A stretch of DNA of 64,000 nucleotides from Aureitalea marina (GTDB taxonomy: Bacteria; Bacteroidota; Bacteroidia; Flavobacteriales; Flavobacteriaceae): the NCBI RefSeq assembly GCF_002943755.1, contig NZ_MQUB01000001.1, positions 1,166,501 to 1,230,500 of the forward strand, in the 5' to 3' direction. The position numbers were made by a program, and so were the translations under genes. The notes below the pieces were generated by a model, which saw only the letters and a program-made list of their open reading frames with translations, was not told the DNA's origin and did not search any database. This document shows positions 45,452 through 54,355 of the stretch, in pieces; the first letter of the stretch is position 1; every line of letters starts with the position of its first letter.

Positions 45452-45831
45452 CGCAATAAGTCAGGACCCCACATATCTCCTATGACCATTGTTGCGAGAT
45501 TTTTCTTAAAACAAAACATTTAATAAAAACCTATCCCGGACAGATGGTGGCTCCTTGTTTAACAATGCTGATCCCTTCTGCAATGAAGAAGTCGCCATTT
45601 GCCAATTTATAAAAGGGTACAAACTGCTGTTTGCCCAAGGTAGAGCGATAATAAAGTCGAACCTGCCCCTGTTAGGTCTGAACTTGCCATTGGCCGTATT
45701 CCTTCCATCCTCCCTTCTGTTCATTACCCATGACTGTTCTCTTGGTGGTCATGCTATCTGGGGAATGTGCTATTCTTTCCGAGGTAGAACCCTTTAATAA
45801 TGTGATCTTCTTTAAGATCAAGTATTAGTCA
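45452..45831. other. Stretch without a supported gene
   Basis: Two overlapping minus-strand ORFs exist (72 codons ending at 45506 and 26 codons from 45752). Neither has a recognisable domain or a good start, and they compete for the same bases. A decayed gene is possible but not shown. Confidence 0.35.
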
Positions 45832-47489
45832 TTATTGCAACAGGACCTTACGAACTTCCTTAATACCGTTAATACTGATCTCAACCAAGTAGAGTCCTGC
45901 CACCTGATCCCCTGCATTCCATACGAGTTTTTGAATACCGGATAACTCAGCGTCTATTATACTTGTAACTTCTTGCCCAAGAAGATTATAAACTTTGATC
46001 GAGGTAGTTGATGGTTCATCCAGGTCCAGATCGACATGTAGGCGGTCGGAAAACGGATTGGGATAGATATCCAGTCTGGTCAAGCCTGGTAATACTCTAG
46101 GGCTAGACAGAATCTGAGGGCTTATACGCGAATAATAAACATCCTGACCACCGTTAATCGTGTTCACCCAGGCCAGGTGGGCCGCCTCATCGTCAGAAAC
46201 CATATCGAAATAATCTCCCATTTTATTTTGTTGCGGATAGCCTATACTGGGGTCGAAAGATGGAGAGATAGCCTCTTCAGTTTCCCAACTTAGTCCGCCA
46301 TCCTCGGAATAGGAGTAATAGAGTACGGAGTCAATCTGATTGTCCGCGTCTCTTGTATCCAGCCAAACTGCATCAATGCGACCATTCGGGGCAACAGACA
46401 TCGTGCCAAACCATTGATAAGCCTCAGTTCCTGGGTCGGTATTGACACGGACAGGTGGACTAAAACTTGCTCCACCGTCTGAAGATCGTGCGAACATCAC
46501 ATCGGATGGATCACCACTTTCATCGTTACGGGTCACCGACGCCAACACGTAGATATCTCCGGTATTCTGGTCTACATCCACCCAAGCCTGTCCCATTAGT
46601 CCTTGCGGATTGACCGGAGGTGTTACGTTTAGAACGCCACCAAGGTCTATGGTGGTTACCTGATCCCAAACGATCTCACTTCCCGGTTGTTGGGCATTGG
46701 AAGAAGAGATTAGCTTCATTTCACCATTGGAAACACCTACTATGTGCAAAACACCATCAGGTCCGACGGCCAACGTACCCCAGCGAGGACTGTCTGCAAC
46801 AAATTCACAATCCTCAAAGGATTGGGCGCCATCGATAGATCTGGTAAAATCTCCATCACAGGTAGTAAAGGATACATTCCAGTAGGAGTAGTTGTTTCCG
46901 TCACCAACTCCCCCACTTCTATCAATACGCATCCATTGCTTGTCTCCTCCATTGGCGGGAACAGGTTCCGACCACTCGGTTCCGCCATCGGTGATCCTAA
47001 AGACATCACAGGTAAAATCTCCTTGAAGACTGTTGTAGAAGAAGTTCCCTTGAGAATCAAAATCCAGTACAGGATCTGATCGGAAGAGCCCGGGATCCAA
47101 AACTCCGGGAAAAATAAAGGTTTGCCCCCGTCCTCAGAATAACCATAACCGGCCTGCCTGAAATTACTCTCGGTAGTATCGAATTGTCTCCAGCCGATCA
47201 CAATCCGATCGGGATTCGTCGGGTCTATCGCAATAGATGGTTCATTGGCTGCGTCACCTAAAATATCATTTCCGTTCTGGTCAACATTCACTTGGGTTGT
47301 GAGCAGATCGGAAGTGCGTTGTCTCCAAGCTGGCCCCTTTTGCATCAAGGCGCGATCGATCACTATTCTCGCATCGTCCAGTATCTCCCTTGGAAGTTCA
47401 GCTTGTGCAAAAACCTGACCTCCGTAAACAAATAACATCAATAAGATAGCAAAGCTACGTACCCTGTTGATGGTGTAATTCTTTTTCAT
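45832..47489 (-). CDS. Secreted BNR-repeat (sialidase-like) protein with T9SS sorting domain, frameshifted as sequenced
   Basis: ATG 47489 opens a signal peptide (SFAILLMLFVYGGQVFAQ). The first frame carries ANEPSIAIDPTNPDRIVIGWRQ and YGYSEDGG. The rest (TFIFPGVLDPGLFRSDPVLD onward) is in another frame. One extra C in the plus-strand CCCCC run at 47125-47129 gives SEDGGQTFIFPG, a normal Asp-box, and an intact ~552-residue protein. Further BNR boxes (SSDGGASFSPP, SEDGGLSWETE) and a type A sorting domain (LDIYPNPFSDRLHVDL to YLVEISING) follow. It should be exported through T9SS and processed at the surface. Confidence 0.85.
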
Positions 47490-47566
47490 AGATAAACATG
47501 TTGTAAGCGTGCTCAAGTTAACTACAAAGTGGGAAAAGGGCGTAAAAACCGAACAAATCTTCCTCC

Positions 47567-48334
47567 TTAGTGTATATAACTTCCGGCATTAACGTCTATT
47601 GTGGTACCGGTGGCGTGATCCATCAAACCACTACAAAGTAGAAGAAAAAGAGGGGCAAGATCTTCTGGTCTGGTCAGTTCGGTCAGGGAAATTTCGGACA
47701 GTACCCGTTCTTCCCCGTGGGACTCAATAAAGGACTCGGCCATTTGTGTTCTTGTGAACCCAGGGGCGATCACAAATGCTTTAATGCCTTCTTTTCCAAA
47801 AGAGCGAGCCACGGTCCGCGCCAGAGAGGTAAGTCCTCCCTTGGAGGCTGCATAAGCCAAATATTCCCGTGTTTCTCCCCTAAAAGCGGCCCTGCTGCCA
47901 ACATAGATAATCCTCCCACCACCCTGGGTCCGGAAATGTTCTATGGCCAATTTGGTCAATAGACCTGCCGCATTCAAATTAACATCCAAGGTCTTTTGCC
48001 AAACCTCCAACCACTGATCTGTATTCATACTTACCGCATGCGGCTCAAATATCCCGGCATTAATAACCAAGGTATCCAATCGTTCAAAATTCTCAATAAC
48101 GGCTTCAAACAACTGCCGTGTTTCTTCTAGTGAGGAAAGATCGGCCTGAAATGTCTTGGAGCCGTTGCGATCAAACTGATCGATCAATCTAAAAGCTTCT
48201 TTGCTGCCGGATCGATAATGAACTCCCGTGCGCGCGCCAGCCTGCATCAGATGTTGCACCAGGCTGGCTCCTATGCCTTTGGAAGCACCGGTAACCAGGA
48301 TGTTTTGTTCAGAGAGGTCGGTCTTCAAATTCAT
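47567..48334 (-). CDS. Short-chain dehydrogenase/reductase (FabG-like)
   Basis: 255 residues from ATG 48334, which overlaps the upstream stop as ATGA; longer readings lack sense. NAD(P) motif TGASKGIG, NAG in LVINAGIF, catalytic Ser and Tyr-x3-Lys in YVGSRAAF and YAASKGG. The C terminus HATGTTIDVNAGSYIH is typical. Translational coupling to the D-threonine-aldolase-like enzyme suggests that the pair acts on one pathway, perhaps a beta-hydroxy amino acid or its keto product. This is inference. Confidence 0.9.
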   Translation of the reverse strand: MNLKTDLSEQNILVTGASKGIGASLVQHLMQAGARTGVHYRSGSKEAFRLIDQFDRNGSKTFQADLSSLEETRQLFEAVIENFERLDTLVINAGIFEPHAVSMNTDQWLEVWQKTLDVNLNAAGLLTKLAIEHFRTQGGGRIIYVGSRAAFRGETREYLAYAASKGGLTSLARTVARSFGKEGIKAFVIAPGFTRTQMAESFIESHGEERVLSEISLTELTRPEDLAPLFLLLCSGLMDHATGTTIDVNAGSYIH

Positions 48335-49440
48335 ACATTCAATTTTCGTTGTGAACCCAGCACTTCCCAGGTATCCGAAATGGATCCATTTCTGACTACT
48401 TGCAATTCCCGATAAAGGTTGATGGTAGGGCAGATATGATAAGGAATACCATACCACAGGTCACCGAGATGTACTTCTGAATCAGGACTCACAGAGACTA
48501 TGCCGTGCTCTTCGCTTTGTGCAATTAATTCCCCCTTTCGGTTTAGCCAAAGTATCCGTTTATCGATCGGATTTTCTGGTGCCACAGCCTTATGTCCCAT
48601 GTCCAGGGTCACCAATCCAGGGGCGGGTTGAGAGATCACTCGGCTTACCAGTACTACACCAAATTGGAAAGCTTGCTCAGGGAGTTTCTCGCTATACCCC
48701 CAATCCCAGAATACACAGGTTCCGGGAGAGCAGATCCTATCCGGGAATTGCGCATGAACACAGAAGGATGGGGTCCCTCCTGCAACCAAAAGCAACTTGG
48801 GATGTTTTGCTTTAAGTTCATTGAACTGATCCAGCACATGTTCAAATTCATCAACCACCTGCCTTTTGCGCTGCTCGAAATCGGACTGTCTTAAATGACC
48901 GTCGTACACATGTAACCCAATAAGTCTTAAGGAAGTTTGATCTGCCAGAAAATGAGCGAGGTCCAACAGTTCGTATGAGGGAGAAATACCGGAACGATTC
49001 ATCCCGGAATTCACATCGATCCAGACTCCCAAGTCTTCTCCATGATGCTCGGCCCCTTTATTCAAGTTTTGAACGGCATCATGTTGATCGACCAAGGCGT
49101 GGAATTCCGTTTCCGGATAACGCTCTATCAGGCGAAACAATCGGTCGATCTTAGGCCCCACCAGTTGATGGGCCAGTAAAATGGTCTGGGCACCGCAGAT
49201 TGCGGCCAACTCCGCCTCGGCAATGGTCGAAACCTTGAATTGTCTTATTCCGGCATTGAGCAGGAGGTTGATCACTGCGGAACATTTATTGGTCTTTAGA
49301 TGAGGCATAAGCCGCTGTGGACTACCGGTCATCTCCAACATGGACCGAATATTATGAGCGACCCTATCCGGGTAGATCAATAGCCCGGGAGTATCCAGTT
49401 CGCTCTCATTATTTACCTGATACCAGGTGGAAGTTTCCAT
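48331..49440 (-). CDS. D-threonine aldolase-like PLP enzyme (alanine racemase N-terminal fold)
   Basis: 369 residues. DTPGLLIYPDRVAHNIRSML opens the fold-type III PLP barrel. The PLP Lys is in LMPHLKTNKCSA (family RPHxKTHK). FKVSTIAEAELAAICGA and the C-terminal metal-binding VSPDSEVHLGD (the DSD/D-TA domain usually has HC here) follow. D-TA enzymes cleave D-beta-hydroxy amino acids to glycine and an aldehyde. It is followed by a coupled SDR. Exact substrate not predictable. Confidence 0.88.
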   Translation of the reverse strand: METSTWYQVNNESELDTPGLLIYPDRVAHNIRSMLEMTGSPQRLMPHLKTNKCSAVINLLLNAGIRQFKVSTIAEAELAAICGAQTILLAHQLVGPKIDRLFRLIERYPETEFHALVDQHDAVQNLNKGAEHHGEDLGVWIDVNSGMNRSGISPSYELLDLAHFLADQTSLRLIGLHVYDGHLRQSDFEQRKRQVVDEFEHVLDQFNELKAKHPKLLLVAGGTPSFCVHAQFPDRICSPGTCVFWDWGYSEKLPEQAFQFGVVLVSRVISQPAPGLVTLDMGHKAVAPENPIDKRILWLNRKGELIAQSEEHGIVSVSPDSEVHLGDLWYGIPYHICPTINLYRELQVVRNGSISDTWEVLGSQRKLNV

Positions 49441-49495
49441 GAAACCACAAGTTGAGAAAATCCGATGAATCTAGAAACCATTCTGATGAAAATTC

Positions 49496-50137
49496 TCATC
49501 GGACCTCTGCCACCACCGTCCAGATGATCTTCTCCTCATTTCGCTCCCAATGGCCCATATCATGACGCCGATCTACTATTTTATAGCCTGCCTCCTGAAG
49601 CTCCGCTACTACGTACTCCATGGCCAAGGTATGCCCAAAGGCTTGTTGTTGCCTGGGTTTACCAACATGTTCCGTTTTGAGCTTTTCCAAGATGACTAGT
49701 CTGCCCCCTGGCTTCAGATAGTCTTTTAAATTGGTCAGATAGATTACGTAGTCACCGATCTCGTGATAGGTATCAACGATAAAAATGATATCCAATACTC
49801 CCTCGGTCAACTGAGGGCTGGAATAGGTTCCCAGTATCGTATTGATGTTGTCTACTCCATCCTTGTCGGCTTTCTGCTGCAAGGTTTTGAGCCGATCTGC
49901 TCTTACATCAACGGCATAAACGGTGCCTTGATCTCCCAGCAGGTTGGCCAAATGAAAACTGAGGTAACCTTCGTGACAGCCGATATCGGCCACATCCATA
50001 CCTTCTTGCAGTTTTGCCATTTCAAACAAAGCCTCCAAAGGCATCCACTGATCCCGATCCTCCCAATCTCTTTGGGCATACTGGGCATGGGATATATTGT
50101 AAACGAGTAAAACAATTAGAGGATTAAGGTATTTCAT
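49496..50137 (-). CDS. Class I SAM methyltransferase carrying a signal peptide
   Basis: 213 residues. The first ~18 (MKYLNPLIVLLVYNISHAQ) look like a signal peptide ending in HAQ. A methyltransferase domain follows: motif I VADIGCHEGYLSFHLANLLG, motif II VYAVDVRADRL, motif IV DIIFIVDTYHEI and KPGGRLVILEK. Bacteroidota have several such exported-looking methyltransferases, and how SAM would reach them is unclear. Monocistronic, divergent from the micro-ORF cluster at 50314. Confidence 0.85.
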   Translation of the reverse strand: MKYLNPLIVLLVYNISHAQYAQRDWEDRDQWMPLEALFEMAKLQEGMDVADIGCHEGYLSFHLANLLGDQGTVYAVDVRADRLKTLQQKADKDGVDNINTILGTYSSPQLTEGVLDIIFIVDTYHEIGDYVIYLTNLKDYLKPGGRLVILEKLKTEHVGKPRQQQAFGHTLAMEYVVAELQEAGYKIVDRRHDMGHWERNEEKIIWTVVAEVR

Positions 50138-50291
50138 CCGGTTAAATTAGCCAATCCGCATGCTTGTTATATGGCTATGCTCTTAAAAATTTAATAAGAC
50201 TGCCCCCTAACCCCTTGTTTTCTGTTAAAATACGTTAATTATGTACTTTGTTATACATAGTACTGTAACAAGAAGAAAATCCAGTCGTCTA

Positions 50292-50297
50292 TATAAC
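50292..50297 (+). promoter_or_regulatory. TATAAC element 16 nt before the tandem micro-ORFs
   Basis: TATAAC lies exactly 16 nt before ATG 50314, as at 40759 and 45331. Upstream at 50249-50270 is a partial dyad (TGTTA and TAACA arms) that could bind a regulator. Confidence 0.5.
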
Positions 50298-50313
50298 AAA
50301 TACATCAATCAAA

Positions 50314-50394
50314 ATGAAAAAATCAATTCAAATCATCGACAAGCCACGGGCAAGCAGAGCCTACAATTGGAACGCCAAACGTCGCTTTAGATAA
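50314..50394 (+). CDS. Micro-ORF 1 of tandem set, 26 aa, YNWNAKRRFR C-terminus
   Basis: A 27-codon ORF with ATG start: KKSIQIIDKPRAS then RAYNWNAKRRFR. The C-terminus matches the next ORF (Y-x-W-N-x-KRRFR), but the codons differ (AAA CGT CGC against AAG CGA CGG), showing conservation at peptide level. It is very basic, with no signal peptide. It is preceded by TATAAC-N16 and heads a three-ORF unit closed by a terminator at 50752. Confidence 0.7.
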   Translation: MKKSIQIIDKPRASRAYNWNAKRRFR

Positions 50395-50442
50395 GTCAAA
50401 TCAATCAATCAACGAACAGTTAATCTTTTAATTCAAACAATC

Positions 50443-50529
50443 ATGAGAACATTAGACCGAAACACCTTGACAGAACGACCTAAAGAAAGTAAAGGTTATG
50501 CGTGGAACACCAAGCGACGGTTTAGATAG
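50443..50529 (+). CDS. Micro-ORF 2 of tandem set, 28 aa, YAWNTKRRFR C-terminus
   Basis: A 29-codon ORF with ATG start 48 bp after the first: RTLDRNTLTERPKES then KGYAWNTKRRFR. It is paralogous to the first in the last ~15 residues and diverged before that. The alternating pattern S-(R/K)-(A/G)-Y also resembles the SSYAIH of the micro-ORFs at 40781 and 45353, hinting at one larger family. Function unknown. Confidence 0.7.
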   Translation: MRTLDRNTLTERPKESKGYAWNTKRRFR

Positions 50530-50562
50530 ACCGTAACAGATGAACCGATAAATTTCAGTGTC

Positions 50563-50697
50563 ATGAAAAGCATACGGAGTATCCACCAGCAGATGAAAAG
50601 AGAGGCCCAGAGGCGAGTATCGTTCTTGCCCAATGAAGGAGAAAGAGGGTTGCAGTTTGGAACCTTCGACCCGGTAAACAGACCGTATGTGTGTTAA
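50563..50697 (+). CDS. Micro-ORF 3 of tandem set, 44 aa
   Basis: A 45-codon ORF with ATG start 33 bp after micro-ORF 2. The N-terminal half is basic (KSIRSIHQQMKREAQRRVSF), the rest FLPNEGERGLQFGTFDP then VNRPYVC with a C-terminal Cys. It lacks the KRRFR ending but starts like micro-ORF 1 (MK-SI) and shares the transcript. Codon use is like its neighbours. Confidence 0.55.
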   Translation: MKSIRSIHQQMKREAQRRVSFLPNEGERGLQFGTFDPVNRPYVC

Positions 50698-50751
50698 CCT
50701 GGAATCCTAATCACAGACCGGCGAGCCCAAGGGAAGGTTTGCCCCATATAC

Positions 50752-50779
50752 AACCCGCCATTGGCGGGTTGCCTTTTTT
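50752..50779 (+). terminator. Rho-independent terminator after the micro-ORF cluster
   Basis: AACCCGCC (50752) pairs perfectly over 8 bp with GGCGGGTT (50763), loop ATT, then GCC and a run of T. The arms resemble those of the terminator at 36211. Confidence 0.88.
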
Positions 50780-50876
50780 ATAAGCGGTTAAAATAGCATA
50801 ACAATCTGTCGACCAGCTATATCAATTCACAACGTAAGCATCCGAATTTTGCATTGTAAATCGTTAATTCCGGCTT

Positions 50877-51152
50877 ATGCAATTGACAAGCATCATTGGC
50901 AACGCGGCAGCCTTTCTGACAACGATCAGCTTTCTGCCCCAAGCCCTGAAAATAATCCGTAGCGGACAGACCAGACAATTGTCCCTACCCATGTACCTGC
51001 TCTTTGTTAGCGGTGTAACCCTATGGGTGATCTATGGGATACAGGAGAAGCAATTGCCCATAATTCTGGGTAACGCAGTGACCCTCGTCCTTTCTGGAAC
51101 GATACTGATATATAAACTCAGAGAGGTCCTAAAGGGTTCATCCGGTCTTTAA
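50877..51152 (+). CDS. SemiSWEET-type sugar transporter (PQ-loop)
   Basis: 91 residues, three membrane helices: LTSIIGNAAAFLTTISFLPQ with the PQ motif, MYLLFVSGVTLWVIYGI, and IILGNAVTLVLSGTILIY with the conserved Asn in GNAVT. This is the half-transporter that dimerises to move sugars through the membrane. Its stop is 6 bp from the convergent peptidase gene. Confidence 0.92.
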   Translation: MQLTSIIGNAAAFLTTISFLPQALKIIRSGQTRQLSLPMYLLFVSGVTLWVIYGIQEKQLPIILGNAVTLVLSGTILIYKLREVLKGSSGL

Positions 51153-51158
51153 AAGACT

Positions 51159-52808
51159 TTAATTCTCTAGTTCTGAAGCCTTCTTCAGGGATTCTGCTGC
51201 AAGATCAGTTCCTGGTTCCATGGCCGCAGATTTCTGATAAGCTTCTTTAGCCTGGGCCTTGTCGCCCATGGCTCTTAGGCCATCGCCTAGACTATACCAG
51301 GCATTTGCTGAATTTGGATAAGACTCTAGAACGAGTTGAAAAACAAATACTGCCTCTTGGGTCTGACCCTGCGATAATAGCCGATAACCGGTCTTGTTGA
51401 ATTCACCCTCGAAATCAAAGAAACGATAGCGGTCATCCTTGGTCATGGCTTTGGCATCCGATCTAAGTTTATCGATCTGACCTGTCATGAACAAATTGGT
51501 GAAGTGCTCCATGGGGTCCAAGATCAGATCGTCCATTGAGAAATTGAGCGCAGCATCCAAAGCTGGGTCCTCTCCTGCCATGAACTGTGCAAAGCTCTGG
51601 TCTGTCGCCACATGTGGAGCGATCCAGGGACCATTCTCCCATTGAGGTTTATCCTGCCACCAGGCAAACGACAAAAAGACCGGGATCTCGCTTTCAGGGA
51701 GTACTACCCTGTTTGTATCCCCGTAAAAATTGATGTTTTCTGCTGTTGGTTCGCCCACAAAAACAACGTAGGTATAATTGTCCAATTCGTTGACTAAATT
51801 CTGGCAGGCTGAAAAAGTTCTACGGCCTGTGATCACCATAAAGTGTCCTTCTTTATTGATCTTTTCACTGCGGATTATTCCCGTCACTACCGGTTTATTC
51901 TTGTAATTGTTCCCTCCTCCGTTTAACCGGACATCCAGAACCAATTTATCCACGTCGTTCTTCGCAATGAAGTCAAAAACCTCGTTATAAAAAGTAGGTA
52001 TGTCGGCTATTGAATCGTCTTGTACCTGACTTTGTCTGACATACAAGGCCTTCTTCTCGGGCAGATATTTATAGGTGTAAATCCGATCCAGGTCGCTCAA
52101 ATAAAGAGGAGCCTCTTCTCCTGTTCCCAGGCCGATCCAATCTCCTTCGGTATACATCATTCCATATCGGAGCGGGACATCAGTCAATTTGGACAAGGCC
52201 ATGGCCCCTACACTTCGCCTCAGCTCTTTTCCGTCTTTTTCTACGGTCAGTTCGATTTCATTTTTGAGTTCTTTAGTTATCCCTTGAGCGTGCAAGACTT
52301 CAGCTATATTCATATAGCCCAAACCATAGGCCTTAAAGAATTGATCATTCTCTACAGGCACCACCGGCTTAATGGCATTTAGTACATTGTCTACTGGCAT
52401 ACCTTCTATCGCAACCAGTCGTGTGCCGACAATATCCTCATAGTCTTTGTGCGCGCCCTGAATGTAGATACCATCGCTGAACCAATAATAGTTTAATGGC
52501 AGTCTGTGATTCTCTGTTGGCCATTCCCTTGAACTCATGGCTGTATGACCATACTGAATGGAGGAAACGATTCGCATCATTCCAACGATGATCTGATGCG
52601 ATTCTAATTGTGGGATTTCCTGGTCCAATTTGTCCACAGCAGCGTCAAATGCTTCTTTACTTGTTTTCCGCAGCAGAAAAGGATAATCGGTGTGTATCGT
52701 TTGTCTTAGAAATTGAAGGTCTGAACGCCACTGTTCAGCATTGATGTCTTGTTGAGCTGTTGCCAGTAGGGAAACCGACAAGAGCAAAAGGGTGAGAAAT
52801 GCTTTCAT
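51159..52808 (-). CDS. Secreted S41-family peptidase with TPR-like tail
   Basis: 549 residues with signal peptide (MKAFLTLLLLSVSLLATAQ). An N-terminal cap (WRSDLQFLRQTIHTDYPFLL), then the C-terminal-processing-peptidase core: KLVLDVRLNGGGNN, and the likely nucleophile Ser in ITGRRTFSACQNLV. No PDZ domain is evident. The last ~70 residues form two TPR helices (NAWYSLGDGLRAMGDKAQAKEAYQKS). It would act in the periplasm. Monocistronic. Confidence 0.88.
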   Translation of the reverse strand: MKAFLTLLLLSVSLLATAQQDINAEQWRSDLQFLRQTIHTDYPFLLRKTSKEAFDAAVDKLDQEIPQLESHQIIVGMMRIVSSIQYGHTAMSSREWPTENHRLPLNYYWFSDGIYIQGAHKDYEDIVGTRLVAIEGMPVDNVLNAIKPVVPVENDQFFKAYGLGYMNIAEVLHAQGITKELKNEIELTVEKDGKELRRSVGAMALSKLTDVPLRYGMMYTEGDWIGLGTGEEAPLYLSDLDRIYTYKYLPEKKALYVRQSQVQDDSIADIPTFYNEVFDFIAKNDVDKLVLDVRLNGGGNNYKNKPVVTGIIRSEKINKEGHFMVITGRRTFSACQNLVNELDNYTYVVFVGEPTAENINFYGDTNRVVLPESEIPVFLSFAWWQDKPQWENGPWIAPHVATDQSFAQFMAGEDPALDAALNFSMDDLILDPMEHFTNLFMTGQIDKLRSDAKAMTKDDRYRFFDFEGEFNKTGYRLLSQGQTQEAVFVFQLVLESYPNSANAWYSLGDGLRAMGDKAQAKEAYQKSAAMEPGTDLAAESLKKASELEN

Positions 52809-52958
52809 TTTGTTGGTTGTTTCCTTATTGGATGACCTGAAGTCTAATTTGTTACAATCTAAATGGATCAGAATGTCGTATATGCCTATATTTAAAGCAC
52901 AGGATGTCCCAATTAAACCCTCGGCCTCCTAAACTGTCCTAAAGTCAAGTAAGTAAAC

Positions 52959-54353
52959 ATGATGGATCGCTCCTCTTTATGGTCATTACGTCTCGGATAT
53001 TCCAGAAAACAGGCTGAACAAATTAATTCAATGGGACTTTCAGGTTTTTTGAATCGATCCTTTGTTTCAAATTCTGGGCTTGAAAGACCGTCATTTCTAG
53101 ACAATGAACCGAATAGCCTTAGCAGCCTCCAGAGTTTAAGGAAAGAGATGAGGAAACTGTCTACCGAGGATAAAAAAGCACGTTTTAGAGAAACTGGTCG
53201 AAGATCGCAACAATTGAGAGCCTGGTGGGTCGATCGAATGAGGTCCTCTGAATTTCCTTTACAGGATAAGATGTGCTGTTTCTTGCATAATCATTTTGTT
53301 TCAACTTTTAGCAAGATTAGAGTCAATGAATGGATTTTTAGGCATCATCAATTACTCTACAACCAAGCTTTTGGAAACTTTAGAGAACTCACTAAACAAG
53401 TGATCCGGACCAATGCTATGGTACAGTACTTGGATAACATTGATAACAAAAAAGACCAACTCAATGAGAATCTCAGCCGTGAGCTACTTGAGCTGTTTAC
53501 TCTGGGAATTGGTAATTACACGGAGGAAGACATCCGGGAGGGCGCTAAAGCCTTGGCTGGACTTGGCCTTGGGGAGTTTCATGCTGTTTATAAAGAACGT
53601 CATAAATACGATGGATTTGTTCATTTCCTTGGGAGTACAGGTAAGTATGATTCGGATGATTTGGTCGATATTATCTTTGAGCAAGATCCGGCACCTTTTC
53701 TCTTTGTTCGAAAGTTGATGCAGTGGTTTTTATATGATGAGCCTAAAGAGGAATGGGTTTCGTATTACGGAAATTATTTCAGAGAGGTCGACTTCGAGAT
53801 CAAACCACTGTTAAACAAGTTGTTCCTAGAGGAGTATGACCGAGACCTTCGAGCGCGAAAAATTAAGGACCCCCTGCATTTCATGATGCATTTGACTGAA
53901 GAATTATCCGCTTCCGAAACACCAGCTTTAAGCATAGTTGATTTTATTCGAACTCAGGGAATGGATTTATTCAATCAACCTAATGTAAAAGGTTGGCCGG
54001 GAGGGCAGTCGTGGCTGAGCACACAGTATTATTTACAACGAAACAAAATTGCGAATATGCTTTGTAAGGGAGTTATTTTGGATCGGTCTGAATTGATTAT
54101 GGGTAATGCTAAAATGGGTAACAGTATGCAAAGACAGATCGAAATAAGTAATGGTTGGAATGGTACAGATAATGCAAAAGAAACCATTGAAAATTTCTCT
54201 AATCGTCTGATATCTGAAAGTAATGCCCAGATAGAAGCAGATATAAACCAAATTTTGCGTTATGATTTTGATCCTTCACTTCCAAAAGCATCAAAAGCCG
54301 TTATGCGATTGTTTAATTTTATGGTGAATTCACCAGAGTTTCAATTGATCTGA
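52959..54353 (+). CDS. DUF1800 family protein
   Basis: 464 residues. Family markers: KMCCFLHNHFVSTF, NENLSRELLELFTLGIGNYTEEDIREGAKALAG (only ARELLELFTLG-type core is diagnostic) and NVKGWPGGQSWLS near the C-terminus. No clear signal peptide. DUF1800 genes are nearly always next to a DUF1501 gene, as here (2-bp gap). Function unknown, though an extracellular role is assumed for the pair. Base composition is more AT-rich than most of the window. TATATTTA at 52887 could be its -7 box. Confidence 0.88.
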   Translation: MMDRSSLWSLRLGYSRKQAEQINSMGLSGFLNRSFVSNSGLERPSFLDNEPNSLSSLQSLRKEMRKLSTEDKKARFRETGRRSQQLRAWWVDRMRSSEFPLQDKMCCFLHNHFVSTFSKIRVNEWIFRHHQLLYNQAFGNFRELTKQVIRTNAMVQYLDNIDNKKDQLNENLSRELLELFTLGIGNYTEEDIREGAKALAGLGLGEFHAVYKERHKYDGFVHFLGSTGKYDSDDLVDIIFEQDPAPFLFVRKLMQWFLYDEPKEEWVSYYGNYFREVDFEIKPLLNKLFLEEYDRDLRARKIKDPLHFMMHLTEELSASETPALSIVDFIRTQGMDLFNQPNVKGWPGGQSWLSTQYYLQRNKIANMLCKGVILDRSELIMGNAKMGNSMQRQIEISNGWNGTDNAKETIENFSNRLISESNAQIEADINQILRYDFDPSLPKASKAVMRLFNFMVNSPEFQLI

Positions 54354-54355
54354 TT

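Noticed and set aside
45506-45752. Two overlapping minus-strand ORFs (72 and 26 codons)
   Set aside because: They use the same bases in different frames, have no recognisable domain, no second copy and no clear start signal.
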